Assembly: GCA_964596865.1 (NCBI GenBank)
Contig: CAZQVW010000107.1
Span: forward strand, 1 to 9,153
Source of the DNA: UBA6382 sp964596865
Lineage (GTDB): Bacteria > Bacteroidota > Bacteroidia > Bacteroidales > Bacteroidaceae
Reading direction: 5' to 3'
Length of the DNA: 9,153 nt
Positions 1 to 6,835 of this stretch are shown here, in pieces (within the stretch, counting starts at the first letter, position 1; each line of letters opens with the position of its first letter). A model generated the notes under the pieces. It was not told the origin of the DNA. It did not search any database and saw only the letters and a list, made by a program, of their open reading frames with translations. A program made the translations under genes and the position numbers.

Positions 1-1
1 A

Positions 2-937
2 AATAGTGTAGGCTATAAAGAAGACTATCATATGCGCTCAATGGATTTTGAGGAATTCCTTTGGGCAAAAGGTTATGGCGAAGATGTGATTAATGACCTC
101 TACCGCCATTTGGTTGAAATCAAACCTTTGTCTGAGCTTTCGTATCATGTCTTTCTTTCTGCCTTTCGCGATTATATGGTCGTGGGAGGAATGCCCGAGG
201 TGGTGAACACTTACATACAAAACGGCAACTTCTCTCAAACGCTTGCCTTGCAGCGCCAGTTGCTACTGGATTACGAGGAGGACATCACCAAATATGCCGA
301 TAGCGGACTGGAGCGAGCAAAGATTTTGAATGTCTTTCGCCATATCTCCATCTTTTTAGCCAAGGATAATAAGCGATTTCAGGTTACAAAACTGTCGCCG
401 TCTGCCAGAAATAGGGAATACCTCGGTTCGGTGGAATGGCTCTCCAATGCAGGAATTGTCACTCCTTGTTATTGTATGACCTTTCCCGAACTGCCATTGA
501 AGGGAAATTACGACCCTTCGAAATACAAAATCTATTTTGCTGATACGGGGTTACTTATGGCCTCGCTGGACGATGAAGCCCAGCAGGATTTGCGTCTAAA
601 CCGCAACTTCGGTGTTTATAAAGGCGCCATCTTTGAGAATGTCGTGGCGGAAATGCTCTCTAAACAGGGTTACGGCCTGTTTTATTACCGCAATGAGAAA
701 AGTACAATCGAAATGGATTTTTTCGTGCGCAACCGGCATTCGCTAATTCCAGTGGAAGTGAAGGCCAACGACAACGCTACGCCGTCTCTAAACAAATTGA
801 TTAGTTCTGACCGCTTCCCCGACATCCGCTTTGGCCTCAAACTCTGTAATCGCAATATCGGCGACAACGGCAGTTTTATCACCATGCCATATTTTCTTGC
901 ATTTCTCCTCCACCGCTTCTTGCAAGAAAGGATGTAG
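2..937 (+). CDS. AAA-family ATPase with C-terminal DUF4143 domain (5' end outside window)
   Basis: This is the C-terminal two thirds or so of a DUF4143-type ATPase. The frame is open to the window edge: bases 2-31 encode residues that continue into the family's SMDFEEFLWAKGY segment, so the ATG at 32 is internal and the Walker A/B region lies upstream, out of view. Counting from that ATG, residues 40-100 hold the conserved YMVVGGMPEVV and YEEDITKYAD stretches. The C-terminus carries a PD-(D/E)xK nuclease-like pattern (E227, D229, then E242-V-K244 in IPVEVKA), as is usual for DUF4143. The end (FITMPYFLAFLLHRFL) matches the usual family terminus, so the 3' end is intact. These proteins are common, multi-copy accessory genes in Bacteroidota. 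Their cellular role is poorly defined and no partner gene is visible here. The family call is firm; the function is not. Confidence 0.88.
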   Translation, partial: NSVGYKEDYHMRSMDFEEFLWAKGYGEDVINDLYRHLVEIKPLSELSYHVFLSAFRDYMVVGGMPEVVNTYIQNGNFSQTLALQRQLLLDYEEDITKYADSGLERAKILNVFRHISIFLAKDNKRFQVTKLSPSARNREYLGSVEWLSNAGIVTPCYCMTFPELPLKGNYDPSKYKIYFADTGLLMASLDDEAQQDLRLNRNFGVYKGAIFENVVAEMLSKQGYGLFYYRNEKSTIEMDFFVRNRHSLIPVEVKANDNATPSLNKLISSDRFPDIRFGLKLCNRNIGDNGSFITMPYFLAFLLHRFLQERM

Positions 938-1164
938 AATGATGTTTGTTGTAATTACCGCGCCCAAAATAAACCCTCGCCAGTACTTACTAATATTGCG
1001 AAATGCGCAAACAAGACGCCCGTTAAGCGTATTATGCTCAACAGAGTCTCTCGTTTCTGAGATTGCAGAAAAGGTCCGACATTTTATAACAAAACCGCAT
1101 ATTGAGGCGTGCAGAATAAGTAGGGAGCGGGGAGCATAGAAGAAATGAACAGACAAATAGCACG
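938..1164. other. Non-coding gap between convergent genes
   Basis: This stretch lies between the ends of the ATPase gene (+) and the response-regulator gene (-). I see no convincing gene and no U-tailed terminator. The only clear structure is a small perfect hairpin at 996-1010 (TTGCG, five-base loop, CGCAA), which has no T-run after it on either strand. The DNA looks more AT-rich than the genes to its right. Confidence 0.5.
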
Positions 1165-1830
1165 CTAAATGTAATACTCTACGGGGTCGGAGAGACCGGC
1201 GCGAAGGGCGTAGCGGGTGGCTTCGTAGGCTGAGTTGATATGCAGTTTGTGATAGATATTTTTCTTATGGGAATTGATGGTGTGGACAGAACAATGGCGG
1301 ATGGCGGCAATGTCTCTCACAGTGAGGCCTTGCGCTATGAGACGGAGGATTTCCGTCTCGGTGAAGGTGAGGGCAGAGCCGCGGCTTACTTCACGTCCTA
1401 CCGCAAGCAGGCGGGATGTGATGTCGTGGGACAGATAACGCTCGCCGCGCAACATACACTTGATGGCGGAAACAATCTCCTCGCGACTGTTTGTCTTTAA
1501 CACCATTCCCACATGGGGTAAATCGCGCAGAGCCTGGATATACTCCACTGTGGGCGCGGTGGTGAGAATAAGAATGGGGAGGGCCGGATAGCGCTGCGTC
1601 ATACTATTGAAAGAGAGGAAATCAAACTGCTCCACGGCATCGGGGTCAAGGATAAGGCAGATTTCGGGATTGGAATGCAGGAACGCCTGCAAAGCGCCCT
1701 TGTTGTTGGCCTCCACAATGTTGGAAAAGCCCATTTTGTGGAGATAGGATTTCACGGCATCGCGCGTGAGGTCTTGATTATCGGCCAAAAGGAAAGAGGG
1801 GACGGAGGAAGTGGAGGCAATGGAGGTCAT
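1165..1830 (-). CDS. LuxR/NarL-family DNA-binding response regulator
   Basis: This 221-aa two-component response regulator has an N-terminal receiver domain (about 12-125) and a C-terminal LuxR-type helix-turn-helix (about 150-212). In the receiver, D17 is the acidic-pocket residue, D62 in LILD is the expected phosphoacceptor, T90/T91 the switch hydroxyl and K112 the conserved lysine. The DNA-binding part starts LTFTETEILRLIAQG and holds the recognition helix around SVHTINSHKKNIYHKL, both typical of NarL/LuxR. The pocket is somewhat degenerate: D17 is followed by N18 rather than D/E, and the usual P-x-x-x-G after the phospho-Asp is replaced by DPDAVEQFDF. Phosphorylation is therefore plausible but not certain. 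No histidine kinase lies in the window, so it appears to be an orphan. The start at 1830 fits a promoter about 35 bases upstream. Its targets are unknown; the divergent dnaE promoter is only a positional candidate. Confidence 0.92.
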   Translation of the reverse strand: MTSIASTSSVPSFLLADNQDLTRDAVKSYLHKMGFSNIVEANNKGALQAFLHSNPEICLILDPDAVEQFDFLSFNSMTQRYPALPILILTTAPTVEYIQALRDLPHVGMVLKTNSREEIVSAIKCMLRGERYLSHDITSRLLAVGREVSRGSALTFTETEILRLIAQGLTVRDIAAIRHCSVHTINSHKKNIYHKLHINSAYEATRYALRAGLSDPVEYYI

Positions 1831-1870
1831 AGGAAAGAAAGGTTAGGGGTGAAAGGATATTTACCACGTG

Positions 1871-1901
1871 CAAAATTACGATGACAGTGAAAGTGGTGAA
1901 A
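1871..1901 (-). promoter_or_regulatory. Predicted Bacteroidota-type promoter for the response regulator
   Basis: On the minus strand TAATTTTG (1878-1871) matches the TAnnTTTG -7 box exactly. A TTTC at 1901-1898 lies 19 bases upstream and could act as a weak -33 element (consensus TTTG). Transcription would start near 1865, giving a leader of about 35 bases before the ATG at 1830. The -7 match is good and the -33 match is poor. Confidence 0.5.
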
Positions 1902-1927
1902 TCCCGCACATTAGCCATTTTTTATCG

Positions 1928-1937
1928 CACAAATGTG
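1928..1937. promoter_or_regulatory. Short near-palindrome between divergent promoters
   Basis: CACAAATGTG has CACA/TGTG arms around an AA centre. It lies between the predicted minus-strand and plus-strand promoters, where an operator would be expected. A palindrome this short can arise by chance, so this is only a candidate protein-binding site. Confidence 0.2.
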
Positions 1938-1972
1938 GTATTCAGTTAGTTTGGAAATAACATCGCGGCCAC

Positions 1973-2003
1973 TTGCATATACGGCAGATTTTTAGTAACT
2001 TTG
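1973..2003 (+). promoter_or_regulatory. Predicted Bacteroidota-type promoter for dnaE
   Basis: TAACTTTG at 1996-2003 is an exact TAnnTTTG -7 box. TTG at 1973-1975 (in ACTTGC) lies 20 bases upstream, the spacing expected for the -33 element. Transcription should begin near 2010, leaving a leader of about 235 bases before the dnaE ATG. Confidence 0.7.
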
Positions 2004-2009
2004 CAAAGC

Positions 2010-2244
2010 AAACGGTTCTAACGGCAGCGAAGAGTTAGGATTGGGCCAGCGGAGAGTTAGCGAACTACATTGTATACCTTATATTATATGTCAGTCGCAA
2101 AAGCAAAGGCGCCGTTACCCAGCAAACAACTCTATTCTGAAAACACTGCCGGCCATACACTCTACCCTATTCTATCAACTCACTAACTACTCCATCCTTC
2201 AGACGGGTATAAAACCCGCCTCAACACTCTATTCTAAACACACC
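2010..2244 (+). promoter_or_regulatory. Long 5' leader of dnaE with short direct repeats
   Basis: These are the bases between the predicted dnaE transcription start and its ATG. Near the 5' end a 14-base sequence occurs twice with one mismatch (CAGCGAAGAGTTAG at 2025-2038, CAGCGGAGAGTTAG at 2047-2060). Further on, variants of an ACTCTA...TATTCT motif occur three times (about 2129-2138, 2157-2173 and 2225-2235). A small hairpin (CGGGT, loop ATAAA, ACCCG) lies around 2204-2219, about 25 bases before the ATG. The frame of dnaE stays open through the whole leader, but the encoded residues do not resemble a DnaE N-terminus. I do not recognise a known riboswitch. Confidence 0.4.
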
Positions 2245-5200
2245 ATGCACGATTTTGTTCATCTTCACGTACACACTTATTATTCTATCCTCGATGGCAT
2301 GAGCACAGTGCCAAAGGTAGTAAACAAAGCCATCGACAACGGAATGCGTGGCGTGGCCATCACCGACCACGGCAACATGTTCGGCGTCAAGGAGATGTTT
2401 GATTACTGCGCCAAGGTAAACAAAGGGCGCAAAAAGGAGGGGAAAGAACCATTCAAGCCCATTCTAGGATGCGAGATGTATGTGGCCCGCCGCCGCAAGG
2501 AGGATAAGGACATCAATATGGGCGATAAATCGGGGTGGCACCTCATCGTGCTGGCTAAAAACCTCGTGGGATACCATAACCTCATCAAATTGGTGTCGCG
2601 CTCGTGGGTGGACGGCCTCTACTACCGCCCGCGCACGGATCACGCCGATTTGGAGAAGTATAAGGAAGGACTAATTATCTGTTCGGCCTGCATCGCAGGC
2701 GAAGTGCCCTCAAAGATTATCAAAGACGACATCGAGGGAGCGCGAGAGAGCGTGAGGTGGTTCCACAATCTGTGGGGCGATGATTATTATTTGGAGCTGC
2801 AGCGCCATGAGGTGAAAGACCCCACCATTCGCGCCAACCGCGAGACTTATCCCCTGCAGCAGAAAGCCAATGCAGGGCTCATACAGCTGGCAAAGGAGGA
2901 GGGCGTGAAACTGATTTGCACCAACGACTGCCATTTCGTGGATCAAGACGATGCCGAAGCCCACGACCACCTACTTTGCCTCTCCACCGGCAAGGATCTG
3001 GACGACCCTACGCGTATGCTCTACTCCAAACAAGAGTGGTTTAAGACGCGCGAGGAGATGAACGAGATCTTTAGCGATGTGCCCGAGGCGCTGGACAATA
3101 CAACAGAGATACTAGATAAGGTAGAGCTCTATAATATAGACTCCGACCCCATCATGCCAAACTTCCCCATCCCCTCCACTTTCGGCACCGAGGAGGAATG
3201 GCGAAAAAAATACTCACAGGACGACCTATTCCGCGAATTTACGTCAGACGAAAACGGCCTCAACCCCCTGCCAAAGGAGGAAGGCGAGAAAAAAATCAAA
3301 CATCTGGGCGGTTGGGAAAAGGTCTATCGAATTAAGTTCGAGGCCGACTACCTGGAAAAGCTGGCTTACGATGGTGCTCACCGCATCTATGGCGACCCGC
3401 TGGATAAGGAGGTGGACGACCGCATTCGCTTTGAGCTCCATGTGATGAAGACGATGGGCTTCCCCGGATACTTTCTCATTGTGCAGGACTTTATCAACGC
3501 CGCGCGCAAGCAACTGGGCGTCTGGGTGGGCCCCGGGCGTGGTTCGGCCGCCGGTAGTGTGGTGGCCTACTGCCTCGGCATCACTAAGATCGACCCCCTC
3601 AAATACGACCTCCTGTTTGAGCGTTTTCTAAACCCCGACCGCGTGTCGCTGCCCGATATTGATACGGACTTTGACGATGATGGGCGCGGCAAGGTATTGC
3701 AATGGGTGATGGATAAGTACGGCCACGAAAACTGTGCCCACATTATCACATACTCCACGATGGCCACGAAAAATTCTATCAAGGACGTGGCGAGAGTGGA
3801 GAAGTTGCCGCTGGCGGTGAGCAATGCCCTATGCAAAGCCATCCCCGATCGCCTGCCAGACGGGCCCGATGGCAAAGCCACGAAGATGAATCTTAGTAAT
3901 GCCATCAAATATACTCCCGCTCTCCAAAAAGCGGAGCAGAGCGAAGACCCGCGCGAGGCCAACACTATCCGTTATGCGCGCAAACTGGAGGGCACTGTGC
4001 GCGGCACGGGCATTCACGCCTGCGGATTCATCATTTGTCGCGACCCTATCTTCGAGCATGTCCCCCTCAGCACCGCCGATGACCCCGATTTCCCCAACAC
4101 CAAAACAGCTGTAACTCAATACGGTGGCCACGTAATCGAATCCACCGGCCTTATAAAGATGGACTTCCTCGGATTGAAGACCCTGTCCGAGCAGAAGACC
4201 GCCGTAAACATCATTCGCGCCGTCCATGGCGTAGAGATAGACCTCGACAATATCCCTATCGACGACCCCCTCACCTATAAGCTCTATCAGGAGGGACGCA
4301 CGGTGGGCACATTTCAATTCGAGAGCGCCGGTATGCAGAAATATCTGCGCCAGCTCCACCCCACAGTCTTTGAAGACCTCATTGCCATGAACGCCCTCTA
4401 CCGCCCGGGGCCAATGGACAACATCCCTTCCTTCATTCGCCGCAAAAACGGCCAAGAACCTATCACCTACGACATCCCCGTGATGGAAAAGTACTTGAAG
4501 GACACCTATGGCATCACGGTATATCAGGAGCAGGTGATGCTCCTTAGCCGTTTGCTGGGAGGATTCACCCGCGGCGAGAGCGATTCGCTGCGTAAGGCCA
4601 TGGGAAAGAAGAAAAAGGACATCGTAGACCAGATGAAGCCCAAGTTTATCGAGGGTGGAAAGAAGAATGGCTACGACCCCAAGGTGCTGGAAAAAATCTG
4701 GGCCGACTGGGAGAAATTTGCGTCCTACGCTTTCAATAAATCCCACGCGGCTTGCTATTCTTGGGTGGCCTATCAGACAGCATACCTCAAAGCCCATTAT
4801 CCCGCCGAGTTTATGGCCGCCATCATGACGCGCCGCCGTAGCGACATCAAGGAAATCACCAAACTGATGGACGAATGCCGATTGATGGGTATCCCCACTT
4901 TGGGGCCTGACGTAAACGAATCGTTCGCCGATTTCGGTGTAAACAAAAAAGGCGAGATACGTTTCGGATTAGCCGCCGTGAAAGGCTTGGGTGAAACGGC
5001 CGCCGAAGCCATCATCCACGAAAGAAAGAAAAACGGTCCCTTCAAAGACATCTTTGATTTTGCAGAGCGCGTGAATTATTCCGCAGTAAACAAACGCTGT
5101 TTCGAGAGTTTGGCCTACAGCGGGGCATTCGACAGTTTTGGATTGAAGCGCGAGCAATATTTCTCCACAAATCAAAAGGGCGATGTGTTTATGGAGGCGC

Positions 5201-5985
5201 TTATCAAGTATGGCAACACATTCCAAAACGATAAGATGCAATCCCAAACCTCGCTATTCGGCGATATGGCCGAGTTTGCCATCACCAAACCCGAGGTGCC
5301 GCCCTTCCTCCACTCTCATACCGACATTGATATGCTCAATCACGAGCGCGACCTCGTGGGAATGTACCTTTCCGCCCACCCGCTGGATAATTACAAGCTC
5401 CTACTGAAAAAATGCTGCACCGCCCGCTGCTCCGAGCTCGCTACGGAAAACCTGCCCGACCTCCTGGCACGCGGCAACAAGCACACCTGCGGCGGCATCA
5501 TCACCAGTGTGAAGGAGATGATCACCAAGCGCGGCAAACCTTTCGGCAAAATAAAGATAGAAGACTTTGACGGCGAGGGCGAGTTGGCCATCTTTGACAA
5601 CTGGCCGCAGCGTAGCAACTTCTTCCGCAAGGACGCCACGGTTTTTCTCTCGTTCACCCTTCAGACTGACCCCTATATCCCCGAGCGCATCAACGTGCGC
5701 ATTGATTCTATCACCCCGTTGGAGGAGGCCATGGCCAAGAATCTGAATAATGTCACCATAATGCTCAATCTTGACACCTTCAGCCCGCAGTTTGTCCAGA
5801 CATTGGAGCGCGGAGTGGACACAGCCGCCGGCAATACCGCCCTAAATCTAGTGGTCTACGATTCGCGCACCAACGCTCCCCTGGTTTTGCGCTATGGCCA
5901 CGGCCTCAATATCAGCTACAACTTTGTGGAGGAACTGGAGCGCTATGATGGCGTAGCGGTACAGGTGGGGGAAGGCAATTATTAG
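2245..5985 (+). CDS. dnaE: DNA polymerase III subunit alpha (replicative polymerase)
   Basis: This is the catalytic subunit of the replicative DNA polymerase, 1246 aa. An in-frame TTG at 2041 would add 68 residues. I chose the ATG at 2245 because MHDFVHLHVHTYYSILDG is the usual family N-terminus and the upstream residues are unlike DnaE.

The PHP domain (1 to about 300) keeps the full metal-ligand set H8, H10, D17, H42, E77, H99, C149, D228 and H230. Next is an insert at about 312-365 rich in charged residues, which I recall from other Bacteroidota DnaE proteins. The C-family polymerase core has GPGRGSAAGS at 429-438, catalytic D471 and D473 in PDIDTDF, and D640 in KMDFLGLKTL. A helix-hairpin-helix region lies near 910-945 (KGLGETAAEAI). 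QTSLF at 1001-1005 fits the beta-clamp binding motif QxxLF. An OB fold follows at about 1080-1150.

The gene stands alone between its own predicted promoter and the rplS promoter. No clear terminator follows it. Confidence 0.98.
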   Translation: MHDFVHLHVHTYYSILDGMSTVPKVVNKAIDNGMRGVAITDHGNMFGVKEMFDYCAKVNKGRKKEGKEPFKPILGCEMYVARRRKEDKDINMGDKSGWHLIVLAKNLVGYHNLIKLVSRSWVDGLYYRPRTDHADLEKYKEGLIICSACIAGEVPSKIIKDDIEGARESVRWFHNLWGDDYYLELQRHEVKDPTIRANRETYPLQQKANAGLIQLAKEEGVKLICTNDCHFVDQDDAEAHDHLLCLSTGKDLDDPTRMLYSKQEWFKTREEMNEIFSDVPEALDNTTEILDKVELYNIDSDPIMPNFPIPSTFGTEEEWRKKYSQDDLFREFTSDENGLNPLPKEEGEKKIKHLGGWEKVYRIKFEADYLEKLAYDGAHRIYGDPLDKEVDDRIRFELHVMKTMGFPGYFLIVQDFINAARKQLGVWVGPGRGSAAGSVVAYCLGITKIDPLKYDLLFERFLNPDRVSLPDIDTDFDDDGRGKVLQWVMDKYGHENCAHIITYSTMATKNSIKDVARVEKLPLAVSNALCKAIPDRLPDGPDGKATKMNLSNAIKYTPALQKAEQSEDPREANTIRYARKLEGTVRGTGIHACGFIICRDPIFEHVPLSTADDPDFPNTKTAVTQYGGHVIESTGLIKMDFLGLKTLSEQKTAVNIIRAVHGVEIDLDNIPIDDPLTYKLYQEGRTVGTFQFESAGMQKYLRQLHPTVFEDLIAMNALYRPGPMDNIPSFIRRKNGQEPITYDIPVMEKYLKDTYGITVYQEQVMLLSRLLGGFTRGESDSLRKAMGKKKKDIVDQMKPKFIEGGKKNGYDPKVLEKIWADWEKFASYAFNKSHAACYSWVAYQTAYLKAHYPAEFMAAIMTRRRSDIKEITKLMDECRLMGIPTLGPDVNESFADFGVNKKGEIRFGLAAVKGLGETAAEAIIHERKKNGPFKDIFDFAERVNYSAVNKRCFESLAYSGAFDSFGLKREQYFSTNQKGDVFMEALIKYGNTFQNDKMQSQTSLFGDMAEFAITKPEVPPFLHSHTDIDMLNHERDLVGMYLSAHPLDNYKLLLKKCCTARCSELATENLPDLLARGNKHTCGGIITSVKEMITKRGKPFGKIKIEDFDGEGELAIFDNWPQRSNFFRKDATVFLSFTLQTDPYIPERINVRIDSITPLEEAMAKNLNNVTIMLNLDTFSPQFVQTLERGVDTAAGNTALNLVVYDSRTNAPLVLRYGHGLNISYNFVEELERYDGVAVQVGEGNY

Positions 5986-6068
5986 AGGACAGGAGAGCAG
6001 AGAACCCCTTACCTATCACAGCAAAAGCGCGAGAAATCCACTAAAAACACAATAATTTCGGTCGCAAG

Positions 6069-6137
6069 ACGCAAAAAGAGGGGCGCAAATTTGGCTATTT
6101 CAGGAAAAAGTTGTTCCTTTGCATCCGCTTTTTGCGT
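6069..6137. repeat. 10-bp perfect inverted repeat bracketing the rplS promoter
   Basis: ACGCAAAAAG at 6069-6078 is the exact reverse complement of CTTTTTGCGT at 6128-6137, with 49 bases between the arms. The left arm lies just upstream of the predicted -33 element and the right arm starts at the predicted transcription start. It could be a pair of operator half-sites or a coincidence in A/T-run DNA. The loop is too long and there is no T-tail, so it is not an ordinary terminator. Confidence 0.45.
6090..6121 (+). promoter_or_regulatory. Predicted promoter for rplS
   Basis: TTTG at 6090-6093 serves as the -33 element and TTCCTTTG at 6114-6121 as the -7 box, one mismatch from TAnnTTTG, with a 20-base spacer. 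Transcription would start near 6127, giving a leader of about 85 bases. This would let rplS be expressed independently of dnaE. Confidence 0.6.
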
Positions 6138-6140
6138 AAT

Positions 6141-6175
6141 CGCTGGCAGGAAGAAGAGTTGCCTGTTATGTTGCG
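6141..6175 (+). promoter_or_regulatory. Hairpin in the rplS leader, possible bL19 autoregulatory element
   Basis: Within the rplS leader, TGGCAGG (6144-6150) can pair with CCTGTTA (6162-6168) through seven pairs, two of them G-U, closing an 11-base loop. The flanking CGC (6141-6143) can pair with GCG (6173-6175) across a four-base bulge. Many ribosomal-protein genes carry leader structures bound by their own product. Whether this is one is inference from position and pairing only. Confidence 0.35.
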
Positions 6176-6212
6176 CAGACTGACAAATAATCCCCAAATC
6201 CATTAAAGACCA

Positions 6213-6584
6213 ATGGAAGACTTAATTAAAGTAGCCGAGCAAGCATTTGCCACCGGCACAAGCGTTCCGAGTTTCAAGTCGGGCGACACCATCACCGTGG
6301 CCTACAAAATCGTGGAGGGCAACAAGGAGAGAATCCAGCTTTTCCGCGGCGTAGTTATCAAAATCAGTGGTCATGGCGACCAGAAGCGCTTCACCGTGCG
6401 CAAGATGAGCGGCACTGTGGGTGTGGAGCGTATCTTCCCCATCAATTCGCCGGCAATAGACAGCGTCACCGTAAACAAGGTGGGCAAGGTGCGTCGCGCC
6501 AAGCTCTATTACCTGCGCAATCTCACCGGCAAGAAAGCTCGTATCAAGGAAAAACGCTATATTCCCTCCAAGGAAGAAGAATAG
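6213..6584 (+). CDS. rplS: Large-subunit ribosomal protein bL19
   Basis: This 123-aa ribosomal protein bL19 belongs to the 50S subunit and sits near the interface with the 30S subunit. The N-terminus (MEDLIKVAEQAF), the SGDTITVAYKIVEGNKERIQ segment, the FRGVVIKISGHG strand-turn and the VGVERIFPINSPAIDSV region are all diagnostic, and the C-terminal KVRRAKLYYLRNLTGKKARIKE closes the domain. The length is normal for the family. The C-terminal tail (EEKRYIPSKEEE type, acidic at the very end) is slightly longer than in E. coli. It is usually found in the rpsP-rimM-trmD-rplS operon in many bacteria; here it stands alone with its own promoter, leader hairpin and terminator. The start ATG has only an A-rich stretch before it, as is normal for Bacteroidota. 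Confidence 0.98.
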   Translation: MEDLIKVAEQAFATGTSVPSFKSGDTITVAYKIVEGNKERIQLFRGVVIKISGHGDQKRFTVRKMSGTVGVERIFPINSPAIDSVTVNKVGKVRRAKLYYLRNLTGKKARIKEKRYIPSKEEE

Positions 6585-6617
6585 CCTTTTTTGCGCTTTC
6601 GCGAGCAAGCGGAAATT

Positions 6618-6631
6618 TGCCCCAACGGGCA
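6618..6631 (+). other. Small hairpin in the rplS 3' untranslated region
   Basis: TGCCC (6618-6622) and GGGCA (6627-6631) form a perfect five-pair stem with a CAAC loop, between the rplS stop codon and the terminator. It has no T-tail. It may stabilise the 3' end of the transcript or have no role. Confidence 0.3.
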
Positions 6632-6644
6632 GGCCGATTGCCAA

Positions 6645-6698
6645 GAAAACGGAGTCTTTTCTCTACAATTTGCGAGAAAAGGCTCCGTTTTCTTTTTC
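6645..6698 (+). terminator. Strong intrinsic terminator of rplS
   Basis: GAAAACGGAG (6645-6654) pairs with CTCCGTTTTC (6683-6692), and CTTTTCTC (6656-6663) pairs with GAGAAAAG (6674-6681). One T-G wobble sits between the two halves, making a stem of about 19 pairs around a ten-base loop. TTTTT follows directly at 6693-6697. It ends the rplS transcript and insulates the downstream three-gene operon. The stem is long enough that it might also work on the other strand, but no converging gene is present. Confidence 0.92.
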
Positions 6699-6746
6699 AA
6701 AGTACTAATATTCCCCTCAAATAAAGCCTCTTTGGAAAAGAATTAC

Positions 6747-6754
6747 TACATTTG
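6747..6754 (+). promoter_or_regulatory. Predicted -7 box for the VTC/DUF4956 operon
   Basis: TACATTTG is an exact TAnnTTTG match about 50 bases after the rplS terminator. I see no good TTTG -33 element at the usual 19-21 base distance; the TTTG at 6731-6734 is too close. Transcription would start near 6761, about 75 bases before the VTC-domain ATG. The box is convincing by sequence and position, but the missing -33 could mean that an activator is needed. Confidence 0.5.
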
Positions 6755-6835
6755 CATTAAGAAATTATTAAGATTTAGCTAAATAACTGCCTTATCTCTA
6801 AAATCAACGACCAAATAAGCAGTCTTCTGGAGCAG

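Noticed and set aside
996..1010. Hairpin TTGCG/CGCAA as a terminator for the convergent genes
   Set aside because: The stem is only five pairs and no T-run follows on either strand.
831..1139. 102-codon plus-strand frame overlapping the ATPase end
   Set aside because: It is out of frame with the ATPase, has no recognisable features, and half of it lies in AT-rich non-coding DNA.
788..1156. 122-codon minus-strand frame just downstream of the response regulator
   Set aside because: It overlaps the conserved 3' end of the ATPase gene, has a cysteine-rich composition unlike a known domain, and matches no family I know. A real small gene in the non-overlapping part cannot be fully excluded.
2041..2244. 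68-residue N-terminal extension of DnaE from a TTG codon
   Set aside because: The residues do not resemble DnaE, the ATG at 2245 gives the canonical N-terminus, and TTG starts are uncommon here. Kept only as a point about the leader.
3829..4797. 322-codon open frame antisense to dnaE
   Set aside because: It lies wholly within the conserved polymerase core on the opposite strand, has no promoter or recognisable domain, and is explained by the codon bias of dnaE.
6009..6203. 64-codon minus-strand frame in the dnaE-rplS gap
   Set aside because: It covers the predicted rplS promoter and leader, has no recognisable motif and no promoter of its own.
6222..6644. 140-codon frame antisense to rplS
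   Set aside because: It is a mirror of a highly conserved ribosomal protein gene with no independent support.
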